A stretch of DNA of 64,000 nt from Pedobacter sp. MC2016-15 (lineage in GTDB: Bacteria; Bacteroidota; Bacteroidia; Sphingobacteriales; Sphingobacteriaceae), in contig NZ_JAPIVS010000004.1 in the NCBI RefSeq assembly GCF_026239695.1, positions 124,001-188,000 of the forward strand, written 5' to 3'. The notes below the pieces were generated by a model, which did no database searches, was not told the origin of the DNA, and saw only the letters and a list, made by a program, of their open reading frames with translations. Both the position numbers and the translations under genes were made by a program. Below, one piece after another: positions 31,742 through 40,377 of the stretch (its first letter is position 1; the number at the start of each line of letters is the position of its first letter).

Positions 31742-32926
31742 ATGGAAAATGCGAGGCTTTTACATGCGATCATCAACACGGCAATAGATGGAATTATCAC
31801 TATCGACAGCAGGGGGATCATGGAAAGTCTCAATCCATCAGCACTAAAGCTTTTCGGCTACAGGGAAGAGGAGGTGATCGGCAGAAATATTTCCATGCTG
31901 ATGCCCGAACCGGACCAGTCGGCACACGACAGTTATATCGGTAACTACCACAACACCCACGAAAAGCACATTATTGGGATAGGCAGAGAAGTCAATGGTC
32001 TCCGTAAAGACGGCTCTACCTTTCCTTTCCGCCTTGCGGTAAGTGAGGTGCAGTATGAAGACCGCACAATCTTCACTGGCTTCATCCACGACCTTTCGAA
32101 AGAGAAAGAAGCGGAAGAACGCCTCCGGGAATATGCCACAGAGCTGGAAGCCCTGGTAGACGAACGTACAAAATCGCTCAAAAAAACAGTAACGGCACTC
32201 CGTGAAGCAAAGGAGGAGGTGAGCATCTCCCTGGAAAAGGAGAAAGAGCTCAACCAGATGAAAAGCCGTTTTGTTTCCATGGCTTCGCATGAGTTCCGTA
32301 CGCCACTGAGTTCTGTGCAGCTTTCAGCCTCGCTTATCGAGAAGTATGCGCAGCCTTATGAGAACCCGCAGATTGCCAAACATGTACACAAAATAAAGAA
32401 TGCTGTAGGCAACCTGACCACGATATTGAATGATTTCCTTTCGCTGGAGAGGCTGGAAGCCGGCAGGGTAGAGCCTGCCTTTCAGGGATTCGACCTGGTG
32501 AAACTTGCCGAGGAAATCACTGAGGAAATGCAGATGATTGCCAAGCAGAACCAGAATATCATCTATCAGCATACCGGACTGGAAAGTATGGTGCTGCTGG
32601 ACCAGAACCTGATCAAAAATTGTATGATCAACCTGATCAACAACGCGATCAAGTATTCAGGCGAACATACTTTCATCGAATTTAATACAGAAGTCAGCGA
32701 TACTCAGTATATCGTGACGATCAGGGACAATGGTATTGGTATTCCTGATACAGATCAGAAACATTTGTTTCAGCCTTTTTTCAGGGCTCATAACACCGGG
32801 AGCATTCCGGGAACAGGGCTGGGACTTAACATCGTGATGCGCTACGTGGGGCTCATGAAAGGTGAAGTGCAGTTTGAAAGCAAAATCAACCAGGGGACGA
32901 CATTCGTTCTCACTTTTAACAGATAA
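31742..32926 (+). CDS. PAS-domain sensor histidine kinase (soluble)
   Basis: With the start MENARLLHAIINTAIDGIIT (31742) the product has 394 residues. A PAS/PAC domain spans about 1-125 (FxL-family pattern: FGYREEEVIGRNISMLMPEP, also seen in FixL-like sensors). A coiled coil (125-165), HisKA with MASHEFRTPLSS (H near 181) and HATPase_c (NLINNAIKYS, DNGIGI, GTGLGLNI) follow. No membrane segment is present. The heme-binding histidine of FixL is not clearly identifiable by eye. It lies 7 nt upstream of the Crp-type response regulator, its evident partner. Confidence 0.9.
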   Translation: MENARLLHAIINTAIDGIITIDSRGIMESLNPSALKLFGYREEEVIGRNISMLMPEPDQSAHDSYIGNYHNTHEKHIIGIGREVNGLRKDGSTFPFRLAVSEVQYEDRTIFTGFIHDLSKEKEAEERLREYATELEALVDERTKSLKKTVTALREAKEEVSISLEKEKELNQMKSRFVSMASHEFRTPLSSVQLSASLIEKYAQPYENPQIAKHVHKIKNAVGNLTTILNDFLSLERLEAGRVEPAFQGFDLVKLAEEITEEMQMIAKQNQNIIYQHTGLESMVLLDQNLIKNCMINLINNAIKYSGEHTFIEFNTEVSDTQYIVTIRDNGIGIPDTDQKHLFQPFFRAHNTGSIPGTGLGLNIVMRYVGLMKGEVQFESKINQGTTFVLTFNR

Positions 32927-32933
32927 ACGGTTT

Positions 32934-33992
32934 ATGAAGAAAATAAGGATACTGGTTATTGAAGACAATGACGATATCAGGGAAAGCATAGCGGAAATAC
33001 TTGTACTTGCCGGATATGAGGTGTTTGAAGCAGGGGATGGCAAAGCTGGTGTGGAGCTGGCAAATGCGAACCTGCCCGACCTGATTCTCTGTGATATCAT
33101 GATGCCCGAACTGGATGGTTACGGGGTCTTGTATCTGTTAAATAAGAACCCGCAAACTACGGCCACACCCTTTATTTTCCTGACCGCAAAAGCGGAACGG
33201 ATGGATATGCGCAAGGGCATGGAAATGGGTGCTGATGACTACCTGGTGAAGCCTTTTGATGATGTTGAACTGCTGAATGCGATTGAAAGCCGTTTGAACA
33301 AAAGGGATAAACAGGAGCAGTTCTATAGCAAATCCATCGCGCAGCTGACGACCCTTGCGGCCGGCAATGCGGGCATAAAGGAACTGGACAAGATGATCCT
33401 GGAACGTAAGGTGCGCAGCATCAGGAAAAAACAAATTATTTATTACGAAGGTGATACTGTTAGTGGCATCTATCTGGTACTGAGCGGAAAGGTGAAAACC
33501 ATCAGGCTGAGTGAGGACGGGAGGGAACTGCTGACGGGGATGTATGGCCCGGACGAATATTTCGGGATTCCCGCGCTCCTGCTCAATGAACCTTATGCCG
33601 AAACCGCTGAGGCACTCGAAGACACCACGGTTTGCCTGCTTCCTAAAGAGATGCTGGAAGAGCTGCTGAACCGCTATCCTGACGTGGCCAGACAGTTTAT
33701 ACATATCCTCTCCAACAACCTGCTGGACAAGGAGGAGCAGTTGCTGCAGCTGGCTTACCACTCGGTGCGTAAACGGATGTCGGAGGTGCTGATCAGGCTT
33801 TGCAAGCTGGAGAAACAGGAAGGGCAGATCAGCCTGCGCATTTCACGCGATAACCTGGCAGCAATGGCCGGGATGGCTACAGAAACGGTAAGCAGGATAT
33901 TGAGTGATTTCAAGGATGAAGGGATCATCGACAGAAAGGGCAGCCAGATTGGTATCCTGGATCATGCAAGGCTCCAGCAGATGAAAAACTGA
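32934..33992 (+). CDS. Response regulator with cNMP-binding and Crp helix-turn-helix domains
   Basis: With the start MKKIRILVIEDNDDIR the product has 352 residues. The receiver (about 1-122) has EDNDD and the phospho-accepting D in LILCDIMMPELDG, and LVKPFDD. A cyclic-nucleotide-binding-like jelly roll spans about 150-240 (GDTVSGIYLVLSGKVKTIRL), and a Crp winged helix about 275-345 (LAAMAGMATETVSRILSDFK). The receiver-Crp fusion is a Bacteroidota type of low-oxygen regulator. Its own 3' end carries a TGAT-N4-ATCA box before the next operon, and similar boxes stand before other low-oxygen genes; it is the best candidate to bind them. Confidence 0.9.
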   Translation: MKKIRILVIEDNDDIRESIAEILVLAGYEVFEAGDGKAGVELANANLPDLILCDIMMPELDGYGVLYLLNKNPQTTATPFIFLTAKAERMDMRKGMEMGADDYLVKPFDDVELLNAIESRLNKRDKQEQFYSKSIAQLTTLAAGNAGIKELDKMILERKVRSIRKKQIIYYEGDTVSGIYLVLSGKVKTIRLSEDGRELLTGMYGPDEYFGIPALLLNEPYAETAEALEDTTVCLLPKEMLEELLNRYPDVARQFIHILSNNLLDKEEQLLQLAYHSVRKRMSEVLIRLCKLEKQEGQISLRISRDNLAAMAGMATETVSRILSDFKDEGIIDRKGSQIGILDHARLQQMKN

Positions 33993-34001
33993 TCAGGATC
34001 A
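33990..34001. promoter_or_regulatory. FNR/Crp-like box 3 (TGATcaggATCA)
   Basis: This is a perfect TGAT-N4-ATCA inverted repeat. It overlaps the stop codon of the response regulator gene and lies 76 bp upstream of the LDH-like/hemN pair. Confidence 0.6.
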
Positions 34002-34076
34002 TATTTCTGACTGACCGATCTCATTCCATAGCAGACAGCAAGCTGCTAATTTTGATGATAAATCAATCAATTTGGG

Positions 34077-34532
34077 ATGAGAGTAGTAGCCTACAGCATT
34101 AAGTCTTTTGAAAAAGAACCATTGGCAATAGCCAACCATAAAAAGCATGAGATTACTCTCATATCAAATTCGCTGACACCCGAAACTGTAAGTTATGCAG
34201 AGGGGAAAGAAGCTGTCATCGTTTTTACTGACGACGAGGTTACTGCCACAGTAATTAACCGTCTGGCCGACCTGGGGGTGAAATATCTCGCTACGCGCTC
34301 TACAGTAACCCTCCATATTGATCAGGATGCCGCAGCGCAGCGCAATATCAAAATCGCGAGTGTTCCGGCCATGGCCCTGCTGGCGGTGCCGGATCAGGAA
34401 CTACCATTTGCACTGGCCAAAGAAACGATCCTGAACCTGGATAAATGGCAGGAAAATCGTTGCCTGGGCGCCTCATGTATCTGTTCCAGGTCTTGTGACC
34501 AGGTTAAACCTCATACTCCGGGCCATGAATAA
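34077..34532 (+). CDS. Truncated D-lactate-dehydrogenase-like protein with a cysteine tail
   Basis: The product has 151 residues. Residues 1-105 match the N-terminal catalytic half of D-isomer 2-hydroxyacid dehydrogenases (MRVVAYSIKSFEKEPLAIAN; VKYLATRS). The usual glycine loop ATRSxGTDHID has become ATRSTVTLHID. The NAD-binding domain is absent; instead the protein ends with a cysteine-rich tail, RCLGASCICSRSCDQ (C-x4-C-x-C-x3-C). It overlaps the hemN start by 8 nt, so it is in the hemN operon. It cannot be a working dehydrogenase. It may be a decayed gene kept by the operon, or a redox/metal-binding protein. The start ATG is fixed by homology. Confidence 0.7.
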   Translation: MRVVAYSIKSFEKEPLAIANHKKHEITLISNSLTPETVSYAEGKEAVIVFTDDEVTATVINRLADLGVKYLATRSTVTLHIDQDAAAQRNIKIASVPAMALLAVPDQELPFALAKETILNLDKWQENRCLGASCICSRSCDQVKPHTPGHE

Positions 34533-35889
34533 TCAGCAGCTTATCGACAAATACCACGTTCCTGCACCGCGTTATACGAGTTACCCTACAGTGCCTTACT
34601 GGGATGCTGCGGGCTTCGACGAAGAGGGATGGATCAGGCAGGTGCGGCATTCTTTCAAGCACAGCAATGACAGGGATGGCATCAGTCTCTATATCCATCT
34701 ACCTTTCTGCGAGAGTCTCTGCACGTACTGCGGCTGCAATACACGGATCACCCGCAATCATGGGGTCGAACAGCCTTACATCCAGGCACTGCTGAAGGAA
34801 TGGGAGATCTATCAGCTCATCTTTCAGGGAAAACCTTTGATCCGTGAACTCCACCTTGGCGGGGGTACGCCTACCTTCTTTAAACCCGAAAACCTGAAGA
34901 TGCTGATTGAGGGCATCCTGGCGCCGGCAGTTATCCACCCCGAAGCGGAATTCAGCTTTGAGGCGCATCCGGGAAATACCACTGAAGCTCATCTGCGGGT
35001 GCTGCATAGTCTGGGTTTCAGAAGGCTGAGTTTGGGAATACAGGATTTTGATCCTAAAGTGCAGCTGGTGATCAACAGGATACAGACTGTAGAAGAGGTG
35101 GCGCAGGTAACGGACCTGGCGCGATTGATAGGATATACCTCAGTAAACTACGATCTGATCTACGGCTTACCACTGCAGGATGCAGCAGGACTGCAGTCGA
35201 CTATTGAATCTGTACTGGAACTGACACCAGACAGGATCGCTTTTTACAGTTATGCACATGTGCCCTGGGTGAAACCAGGTCAGCGCAGGTATACGGAAAA
35301 AGATCTTCCTGATGCCAATGAGAAACAAAAGCTCTATGAGCTTGGCCGGGATATGCTGAAACAGGGGGGATACTACGAGATCGGTATGGACCACTTTACC
35401 CTCGAGCTGGATTCGCTGTATGCTGCGGAGAAAGATGGCAGACTGCACCGTAACTTTATGGGCTACACTCATCAGTACAGTGAACTGATGATCGGGTTGG
35501 GGGTGTCTTCGATCAGCGACAGCTGGACAGCCTTTGCGCAGAATGTGAAAAAGGTAGAGGAGTACCTGGAGCTGGTTAACGCCGGCCGTCTTCCGCTGTT
35601 TAAAGGACATCTGCTCAATGCCGAGGACCTGGTGATCCGCAGGCATATCTTAAACCTGATGTGTACCGGCAGAACCTCATGGGCAGCGCCTGAACAGCAG
35701 ACACCTTCCCTCTGGGAGGGCTTACTGCGGATGCGGCTGATTGCGGAGGATGGCCTGGTAGTGATGGATGAAAATCAGCTGCAGGTGACACCTGAGGGTA
35801 AGAGGTTTCTCCGCAATATCTGCATGGCACTGGATGCGAGGCTCTGGGCCAATCAGCCGCAGACCCAGCTGTTCAGCATGGCAGGGTAG
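34525..35889 (+). CDS. hemN: Oxygen-independent coproporphyrinogen III oxidase HemN
   Basis: The start MNNQQLIDKYHVPAPRYTSY at 34525 gives 454 residues. The radical-SAM cluster motif CESLCTYCGCN (CxxxCxxCxC) is near residue 60, followed by GGGTPTFF; the N-terminal RYTSYP motif marks true HemN rather than HemW. It converts coproporphyrinogen III to protoporphyrinogen IX without oxygen, in the cytosol. This fits the low-oxygen block and the FNR-like box before the operon. Confidence 0.96.
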   Translation: MNNQQLIDKYHVPAPRYTSYPTVPYWDAAGFDEEGWIRQVRHSFKHSNDRDGISLYIHLPFCESLCTYCGCNTRITRNHGVEQPYIQALLKEWEIYQLIFQGKPLIRELHLGGGTPTFFKPENLKMLIEGILAPAVIHPEAEFSFEAHPGNTTEAHLRVLHSLGFRRLSLGIQDFDPKVQLVINRIQTVEEVAQVTDLARLIGYTSVNYDLIYGLPLQDAAGLQSTIESVLELTPDRIAFYSYAHVPWVKPGQRRYTEKDLPDANEKQKLYELGRDMLKQGGYYEIGMDHFTLELDSLYAAEKDGRLHRNFMGYTHQYSELMIGLGVSSISDSWTAFAQNVKKVEEYLELVNAGRLPLFKGHLLNAEDLVIRRHILNLMCTGRTSWAAPEQQTPSLWEGLLRMRLIAEDGLVVMDENQLQVTPEGKRFLRNICMALDARLWANQPQTQLFSMAG

Positions 35890-35896
35890 GTGCCCG

Positions 35897-36721
35897 TCAA
35901 TTTATCTTTTTCACCAACGGATCAGCCAGTAAAGATTTTAATTGTGTTATAGCTATCTGGTTTAACTTAATGATTCTTTCATGTTGTGGAATCTTCATTC
36001 TTATAAATTCTGCATTCATACTTTCTATGTTAGCTAGTACTAGCAGCTGTTTGATACTCGCATGCTCTCGCATATTTCCGTTTAGCGTTGGATTGTCCTC
36101 ACTCCATTGCTTGGCCGTTTTACCAAAAAGTGCGACATTCAGCACATCTGCCTCATTAGCATAAACGTAGCTGATTTGCGTGTTGGAAATGTGCTGTGGA
36201 ATTATGTTTTCCTTTATAGCATCTGTATGAATACGGTAATTTATTCTTGAAAGTGTACGATTCAGGTTCCAGTCTAAAGACAATCGTCTATTCTCGTCTT
36301 CTTTCAGTCTTTGAAATTCTGTAATCAAATACAATTTAAATTCCGGGCTTAACCAGGAGCCAAATTCAAAAGCTATGTCTTTATGGGCAAATGTACCACC
36401 ATATCGACCTGTCTTGGCTTTTAAGCCAATCGCCTTGGTTGTGTCTATCCATTTCTTTGAAGAGAGATAAAAACTATTCCTCCCGGCCTCACTTTTAATT
36501 CCCTCGAATTCGAAGGAATTAAAATCTGGATTGTTCAATTGTTCCCAGACCCCAAGAAAAAGGATCGTATCTTTATTCCTGAGCCAGTTTTCAATCAGGG
36601 TGCTTCCCCCCTCAAAGTTTTTTACCATGTCGGTCAGAGAGATAAAGTCTTTTTCCTGATATTTGATGATTGTAATCTCAGTACCCTTGACATTTATTAT
36701 TGCCTTTTTCTCCTTCATCAT
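35897..36721 (-). CDS. KilA-N domain protein
   Basis: The product has 274 residues. The KilA-N DNA-binding domain spans about 5-125 (ISLTDMVKNFEGGSTLIENW; GIKSEAGRNSFYLSSKKWID; GTFAHKDIAFEFGSWLSPEF). The C-terminal part (about 150-270) is helical with no clear family. KilA-N proteins come from phages and mobile elements. Here no phage neighbours are seen; the gene converges on hemN with a 7-nt gap and is more AT-rich than its neighbours, so it looks like an insertion of foreign origin. Confidence 0.88.
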   Translation of the reverse strand: MMKEKKAIINVKGTEITIIKYQEKDFISLTDMVKNFEGGSTLIENWLRNKDTILFLGVWEQLNNPDFNSFEFEGIKSEAGRNSFYLSSKKWIDTTKAIGLKAKTGRYGGTFAHKDIAFEFGSWLSPEFKLYLITEFQRLKEDENRRLSLDWNLNRTLSRINYRIHTDAIKENIIPQHISNTQISYVYANEADVLNVALFGKTAKQWSEDNPTLNGNMREHASIKQLLVLANIESMNAEFIRMKIPQHERIIKLNQIAITQLKSLLADPLVKKIN

Positions 36722-36866
36722 TAGAATAAGTATGAGTTTCCAGTGTTTTTTGCATGACTATACAATCTTAAGATGTTTTTTTGAAAAATAAAAGAAATTT
36801 ATTTCATTTAAATTAATAACTGTAATTTTGTCTTTTTATTGAAGATGAAAGCTGGTATGTAAATTC

Positions 36867-37547
36867 TTACCTGCATTCAGCAGTGCCGGCGGGGGCGGGG
36901 CTCAGATAGGGAATATTCAGCTCCAGCCCCCTCAGTATAAACCATAAGCCGAGGCATACCATAAAATAGGGAACCACTTTATTGAGCTGCTGTCTGAAGA
37001 TCCTGCTGGTAAAACCAGCACTAATGCCAGCGATAAACATCAGCGGCAGCGTTCCCAATCCGTACCAGAACATATAACTTACAGCAGAACTGACAGTCGC
37101 GGTGTTTAAGGCTCCGGCTAAGGCCAGGTAGACAAAACCGCAAGGGAGAAAGCCGTTGATGATACCGATGATCAAGTGATTGGCCTTGTGTTTTAAGGCA
37201 TAGCCGAGGGCTTTGTTAAAGGGCTTAATCCATATAGAATCAGACTTGCCAAAAGAAAAGCGGAACAGCCTGGAGGCTGCTGCCCCAAGGATCAGCAGGC
37301 CGCTCAGGATGCTGACACCCTGCTGTACACCTGCAAGCCAGATCTGACGGCCGGCAAGACCTATCAGGACGCCCAAAAGGCAGTAGGAGATGATCCTGCC
37401 TGCCTGGTAAAGCAGTTTGTTAACGATGAGGTATCCCCATCCGGTTTTGAGCGAGGGGATCGCAAAAGCCAGCGGTCCGCACATGCCTACACAGTGTATG
37501 CTGCCGAGGAGCCCGATCATAAAAGCAAGGTGCTGATCACTCATCAC
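36867..37547 (-). CDS. SafE-like (TauE/SafE superfamily) membrane protein of the cbb3 operon
   Basis: The product has 226 residues and about six membrane helices. The N-terminal motif GLLGSIHCVGMCGPLAFAIP, with its HCxxMCG, defines the DsbD-like/TauE-SafE group that accompanies cbb3 assembly genes in many genomes and is linked to copper handling. It overlaps the FixH gene by 4 nt and is the last gene of the cco operon. Confidence 0.88.
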   Translation of the reverse strand: MMSDQHLAFMIGLLGSIHCVGMCGPLAFAIPSLKTGWGYLIVNKLLYQAGRIISYCLLGVLIGLAGRQIWLAGVQQGVSILSGLLILGAAASRLFRFSFGKSDSIWIKPFNKALGYALKHKANHLIIGIINGFLPCGFVYLALAGALNTATVSSAVSYMFWYGLGTLPLMFIAGISAGFTSRIFRQQLNKVVPYFMVCLGLWFILRGLELNIPYLSPAPAGTAECR

Positions 37548-37966
37548 AATATGATTTCCTGTTCATACAAATAACTTTTTTCCTGACTGATCCATTCCAG
37601 GATCAGACGCCATGAGCCCCTTGTGAGCTGATGTGCAGGGATGATCAGCTGATGATTTGTATTGCTCTCAAAAGGCAGGAATTTGTCCAGCGCTTTATCG
37701 GAGGTCCTCATCAGCGCCGCCGTTCCTTTTGCATGTGCGCTGAACCGGATGATGATCATATCCGGCGTTACAGCGATCTCAGGCGTCGCATGGTCAGTTT
37801 TTGTCTGTTCCCTGCGGTTGTACACCTTGTTGTAATTGATGCCTTTTTCATAATAGTCAGCATCAACCAGCGCATCTTTCCTGCTGTTGAACATGATCAG
37901 CACCAATGCCACAATAAAGAGCATAAAGCTGGCCATGCCGATTATCAGTTTTGTTCCCCAATTCAT
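37544..37966 (-). CDS. FixH-family cbb3 assembly protein
   Basis: The product has 140 residues with one N-terminal membrane helix (LIIGMASFMLFIVALVLIMF) and a periplasmic beta domain, the FixH/CcoH pattern (DADYYEKGINYNKVYNRREQ). It overlaps ccoG and the SafE-like gene by 4 nt each. It helps assemble the cbb3 oxidase. Confidence 0.88.
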   Translation of the reverse strand: MNWGTKLIIGMASFMLFIVALVLIMFNSRKDALVDADYYEKGINYNKVYNRREQTKTDHATPEIAVTPDMIIIRFSAHAKGTAALMRTSDKALDKFLPFESNTNHQLIIPAHQLTRGSWRLILEWISQEKSYLYEQEIIL

Positions 37967-39366
37967 AATTTTTCGTTTACAGGTGCAATAAATGTCGTTT
38001 CAAAATGATCAACCTGTTTTCCGCCGGACATCAGTCTGAAGCCTATGGTTGATTTATACCGCTGGATGGATGTCTGTGGGCGAATGACAAAAAACGTAAT
38101 CTTGATACTGCCTCCAACCGCCAGGCGGTCTTCTTTCTGGATGTACTGTATTTTTACTCCCGGCTCATCCGGCACGATCTCAAACTGCAGGGGACGGCTA
38201 GTTTTATTAACCAATTCTGCATTGTACAGGTTACTTACCGTATGCTCTTTATCGCGCAGCTGATATAAAGTTCCGCCTGCGCGCAGGATGGTAGTTTTTA
38301 CGTCGCTCCTGCTGATCAGCAGATAACTGAGCGTGCCCAGCAGGACAAACAGCACGGCAGCATACCCATATACCCGTTTGTTGAGGGCAAAAGCTTTGCG
38401 CTGCAGGATTTCGTCCTCAGATTTAAAGCCGATCAGCCTTGCCGGCCGCTGGATTTTCTCCATCACCATATCACAGGCGTCGATACAGGCGGTACAGTTT
38501 ACACATTCCATCTGGGTACCATTCCTGATATCAATCCCAGTTGGGCATACCTGAACGCAGAGTTCACAGTCGATACAGTCGCCCTTCAGCTGCTCTTCTT
38601 TTTTTATTCGTTTACCTCTTGGTTCCCCGCGCTGGTAATCATAGGCGACAATGATACTCTGATTGTCGAGCAATACCCCCTGTAATCTGCCATAAGGACA
38701 AGCCACCGTACAAACCAGTTCCCTCATTCTTGAAAATACGAGGTAGAAAACAAGGGTAAATACACTGATGGAAATAAATCCCGAAAGGTGCCGGGATACC
38801 GGTTCAGTAATGATCCTGAGCAGCGTGCTGCTGCCGATCAGGTACGACAGGAAGATATTGGCGATCAGAAAAGAGATCAGGAGGAATACAGCATGTTTAA
38901 TGCTTTTCTTGCTCAGCTTTTCTGTAGTCAGAGGTCCTTCATCCAGTTTTTTCCGTTGCGCAGGACTCCCTTCAATCCAGGCTTCAATCCTGCGGAAGAC
39001 CATCTCGAGGAATATCGTCTGGGGACAAATCCATCCGCAGAAGACCCTGCCGAAAACCACCGTGAACAGCACAATGAAGATCATGAAGGAGATCAGTGCC
39101 AGTACAAATAGGTAAAAGTCCTGCGGCCAGAAGATGATTCCGAAAAATACAAACTTGCGTTCCAGAACATTCAGGAGCACCAGCTGCTCGCCATTCAGCC
39201 TGATAAAGGGCGCGGCGAACAGCAGCGTCAGAAAGAAGTAGCTGAGCAGCTCACGGTAACGGAAAAGCTTCCCCTTGATGACTTTAGGGTAGAGCCATTT
39301 CCGTTTTTTTCCGTCCTCAGTAACCGTACTGATCTGATCTCTGAATTGTGCAGGACTTTGTGACAT
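37963..39366 (-). CDS. ccoG: Cytochrome c oxidase accessory protein CcoG (FixG/RdxA)
   Basis: The start MSQSPAQFRDQIS at 39366 gives 467 residues and avoids overlap with ccoP. There are five membrane helices, GWICPQTIF, CPYGRLQG and two ferredoxin-type motifs, CIDCELCVQVCPTGID and CVNCTACIDACD, for [4Fe-4S] clusters. It reduces copper for delivery to the oxidase. It starts 1 nt downstream of the ccoP stop. Confidence 0.95.
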   Translation of the reverse strand: MSQSPAQFRDQISTVTEDGKKRKWLYPKVIKGKLFRYRELLSYFFLTLLFAAPFIRLNGEQLVLLNVLERKFVFFGIIFWPQDFYLFVLALISFMIFIVLFTVVFGRVFCGWICPQTIFLEMVFRRIEAWIEGSPAQRKKLDEGPLTTEKLSKKSIKHAVFLLISFLIANIFLSYLIGSSTLLRIITEPVSRHLSGFISISVFTLVFYLVFSRMRELVCTVACPYGRLQGVLLDNQSIIVAYDYQRGEPRGKRIKKEEQLKGDCIDCELCVQVCPTGIDIRNGTQMECVNCTACIDACDMVMEKIQRPARLIGFKSEDEILQRKAFALNKRVYGYAAVLFVLLGTLSYLLISRSDVKTTILRAGGTLYQLRDKEHTVSNLYNAELVNKTSRPLQFEIVPDEPGVKIQYIQKEDRLAVGGSIKITFFVIRPQTSIQRYKSTIGFRLMSGGKQVDHFETTFIAPVNEKL

Positions 39367-39367
39367 A

Positions 39368-40213
39368 TTATTCTTTGTTGCCCTGCGGCTCTTTCGCACC
39401 GGCAGGTTTTGTTCCTTTTAAAGACATCACATAGTTGGTGATATCGGAGATCTGTTGGGGGCTCATAGATTTTTCCCAGGCAATCATTCCTTTTTCCGGC
39501 ACGCCATACTTGATGGTCTTGAATACATCTTTGACATTGCCGCCATGCAGCCAATACTCATCCGTCAGGTTAGGGCCTACAAGCCCCTGACCGGCATCCC
39601 CATGGCATGGAGGACAACGCGTGGCAAATAAAGCCTGACCGCTTTTCAGCACTGCGGCATCTGTACTGAGCTCCATGTTATTTTCATTGACAGCACTGGC
39701 CTTGTTCTCCGGACTGGCCAGAAAGGCGAGTTTATCGTCTGAGGCCTGCTGCACCTCCGCCACATATTCTTCTTCCTGCGATTGACCGTAGTGAAATACA
39801 TGATAGTTAAGCAGGTAGCCGATGCCAAACAGGATGGTGCCATAAAAGAGCGCCATAAACCAGGCAGGGGTAGGGTTATTGAGTTCCGAGATCCCGTCAA
39901 ATTTGTGGTCCATCACCAGCTCTGCTTCTTCTTCGATCGGTTTCAGCTGCATGAGCTTAGTCCATATCGTAGGTTTCTTTTTCTCTAAGGCTTTCCTGGA
40001 TTCTTCTTCCAGTTGCCGTTGTGCTTTCTCTTCAGGTGTGGCAAAAGCCGTAGGTGAGGTCACTTCCTTTACATAAAACTGGATCACTTTGAGCAGCAGT
40101 AATGATACCCAAAGGACAATCAGGGAAGTGATGACCATCATGCAGATCACAATGTCTGTAGAGGTAATGCTGTCTGTCCAGCTGCTGTTAACTGCCTCTT
40201 TCATCGTCTTCAT
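39368..40213 (-). CDS. ccoP: cbb3 oxidase subunit III (CcoP), single heme motif
   Basis: The product has 281 residues. An N-terminal membrane helix (about 20-45), a linker, a second helix with NPTPAWFMALFYGTILFGIG (about 112-140) and one cytochrome c domain follow, with CPPCH near residue 200. Proteobacterial CcoP has two heme motifs; only one is present here, which is common in Bacteroidota. The reading frame overlaps ccoQ by 26 nt; Met4 is an alternative start. Confidence 0.92.
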   Translation of the reverse strand: MKTMKEAVNSSWTDSITSTDIVICMMVITSLIVLWVSLLLLKVIQFYVKEVTSPTAFATPEEKAQRQLEEESRKALEKKKPTIWTKLMQLKPIEEEAELVMDHKFDGISELNNPTPAWFMALFYGTILFGIGYLLNYHVFHYGQSQEEEYVAEVQQASDDKLAFLASPENKASAVNENNMELSTDAAVLKSGQALFATRCPPCHGDAGQGLVGPNLTDEYWLHGGNVKDVFKTIKYGVPEKGMIAWEKSMSPQQISDITNYVMSLKGTKPAGAKEPQGNKE

Positions 40214-40367
40214 CGTTTAGTGGGAGTTCGCTCAGGTATTGTATTTCATCCTTTTTCATGGTAAGCACGAATATGCCCACCAGGATAAAAAAGATAAGGA
40301 AGATGGCTAGGGAGCTGAGCAGATACCCCTGGTTTCCCTCAGCGTTTTCTAAAAATTGCTTAAACAT
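40188..40367 (-). CDS. ccoQ: cbb3 oxidase subunit CcoQ-like
   Basis: The start MFKQFLENAEGNQGYLL at 40367 gives 59 residues: one membrane helix (SSLAIFLIFFILVGIFVLTM) and an acidic tail (LNDEDDERGS). It lies between ccoNO and ccoP, the position of ccoQ, which stabilises the complex. A longer frame to 40424 would overlap ccoNO. Confidence 0.82.
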   Translation of the reverse strand: MFKQFLENAEGNQGYLLSSLAIFLIFFILVGIFVLTMKKDEIQYLSELPLNDEDDERGS

Positions 40368-40377
40368 GGTGTTGTTG

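Noticed and set aside
34077..35889. LDH-like gene broken by a frameshift
   Set aside because: The frame is not followed by NAD-domain sequence in any frame; hemN starts at once, so it is a truncation or replacement, not a simple frameshift.
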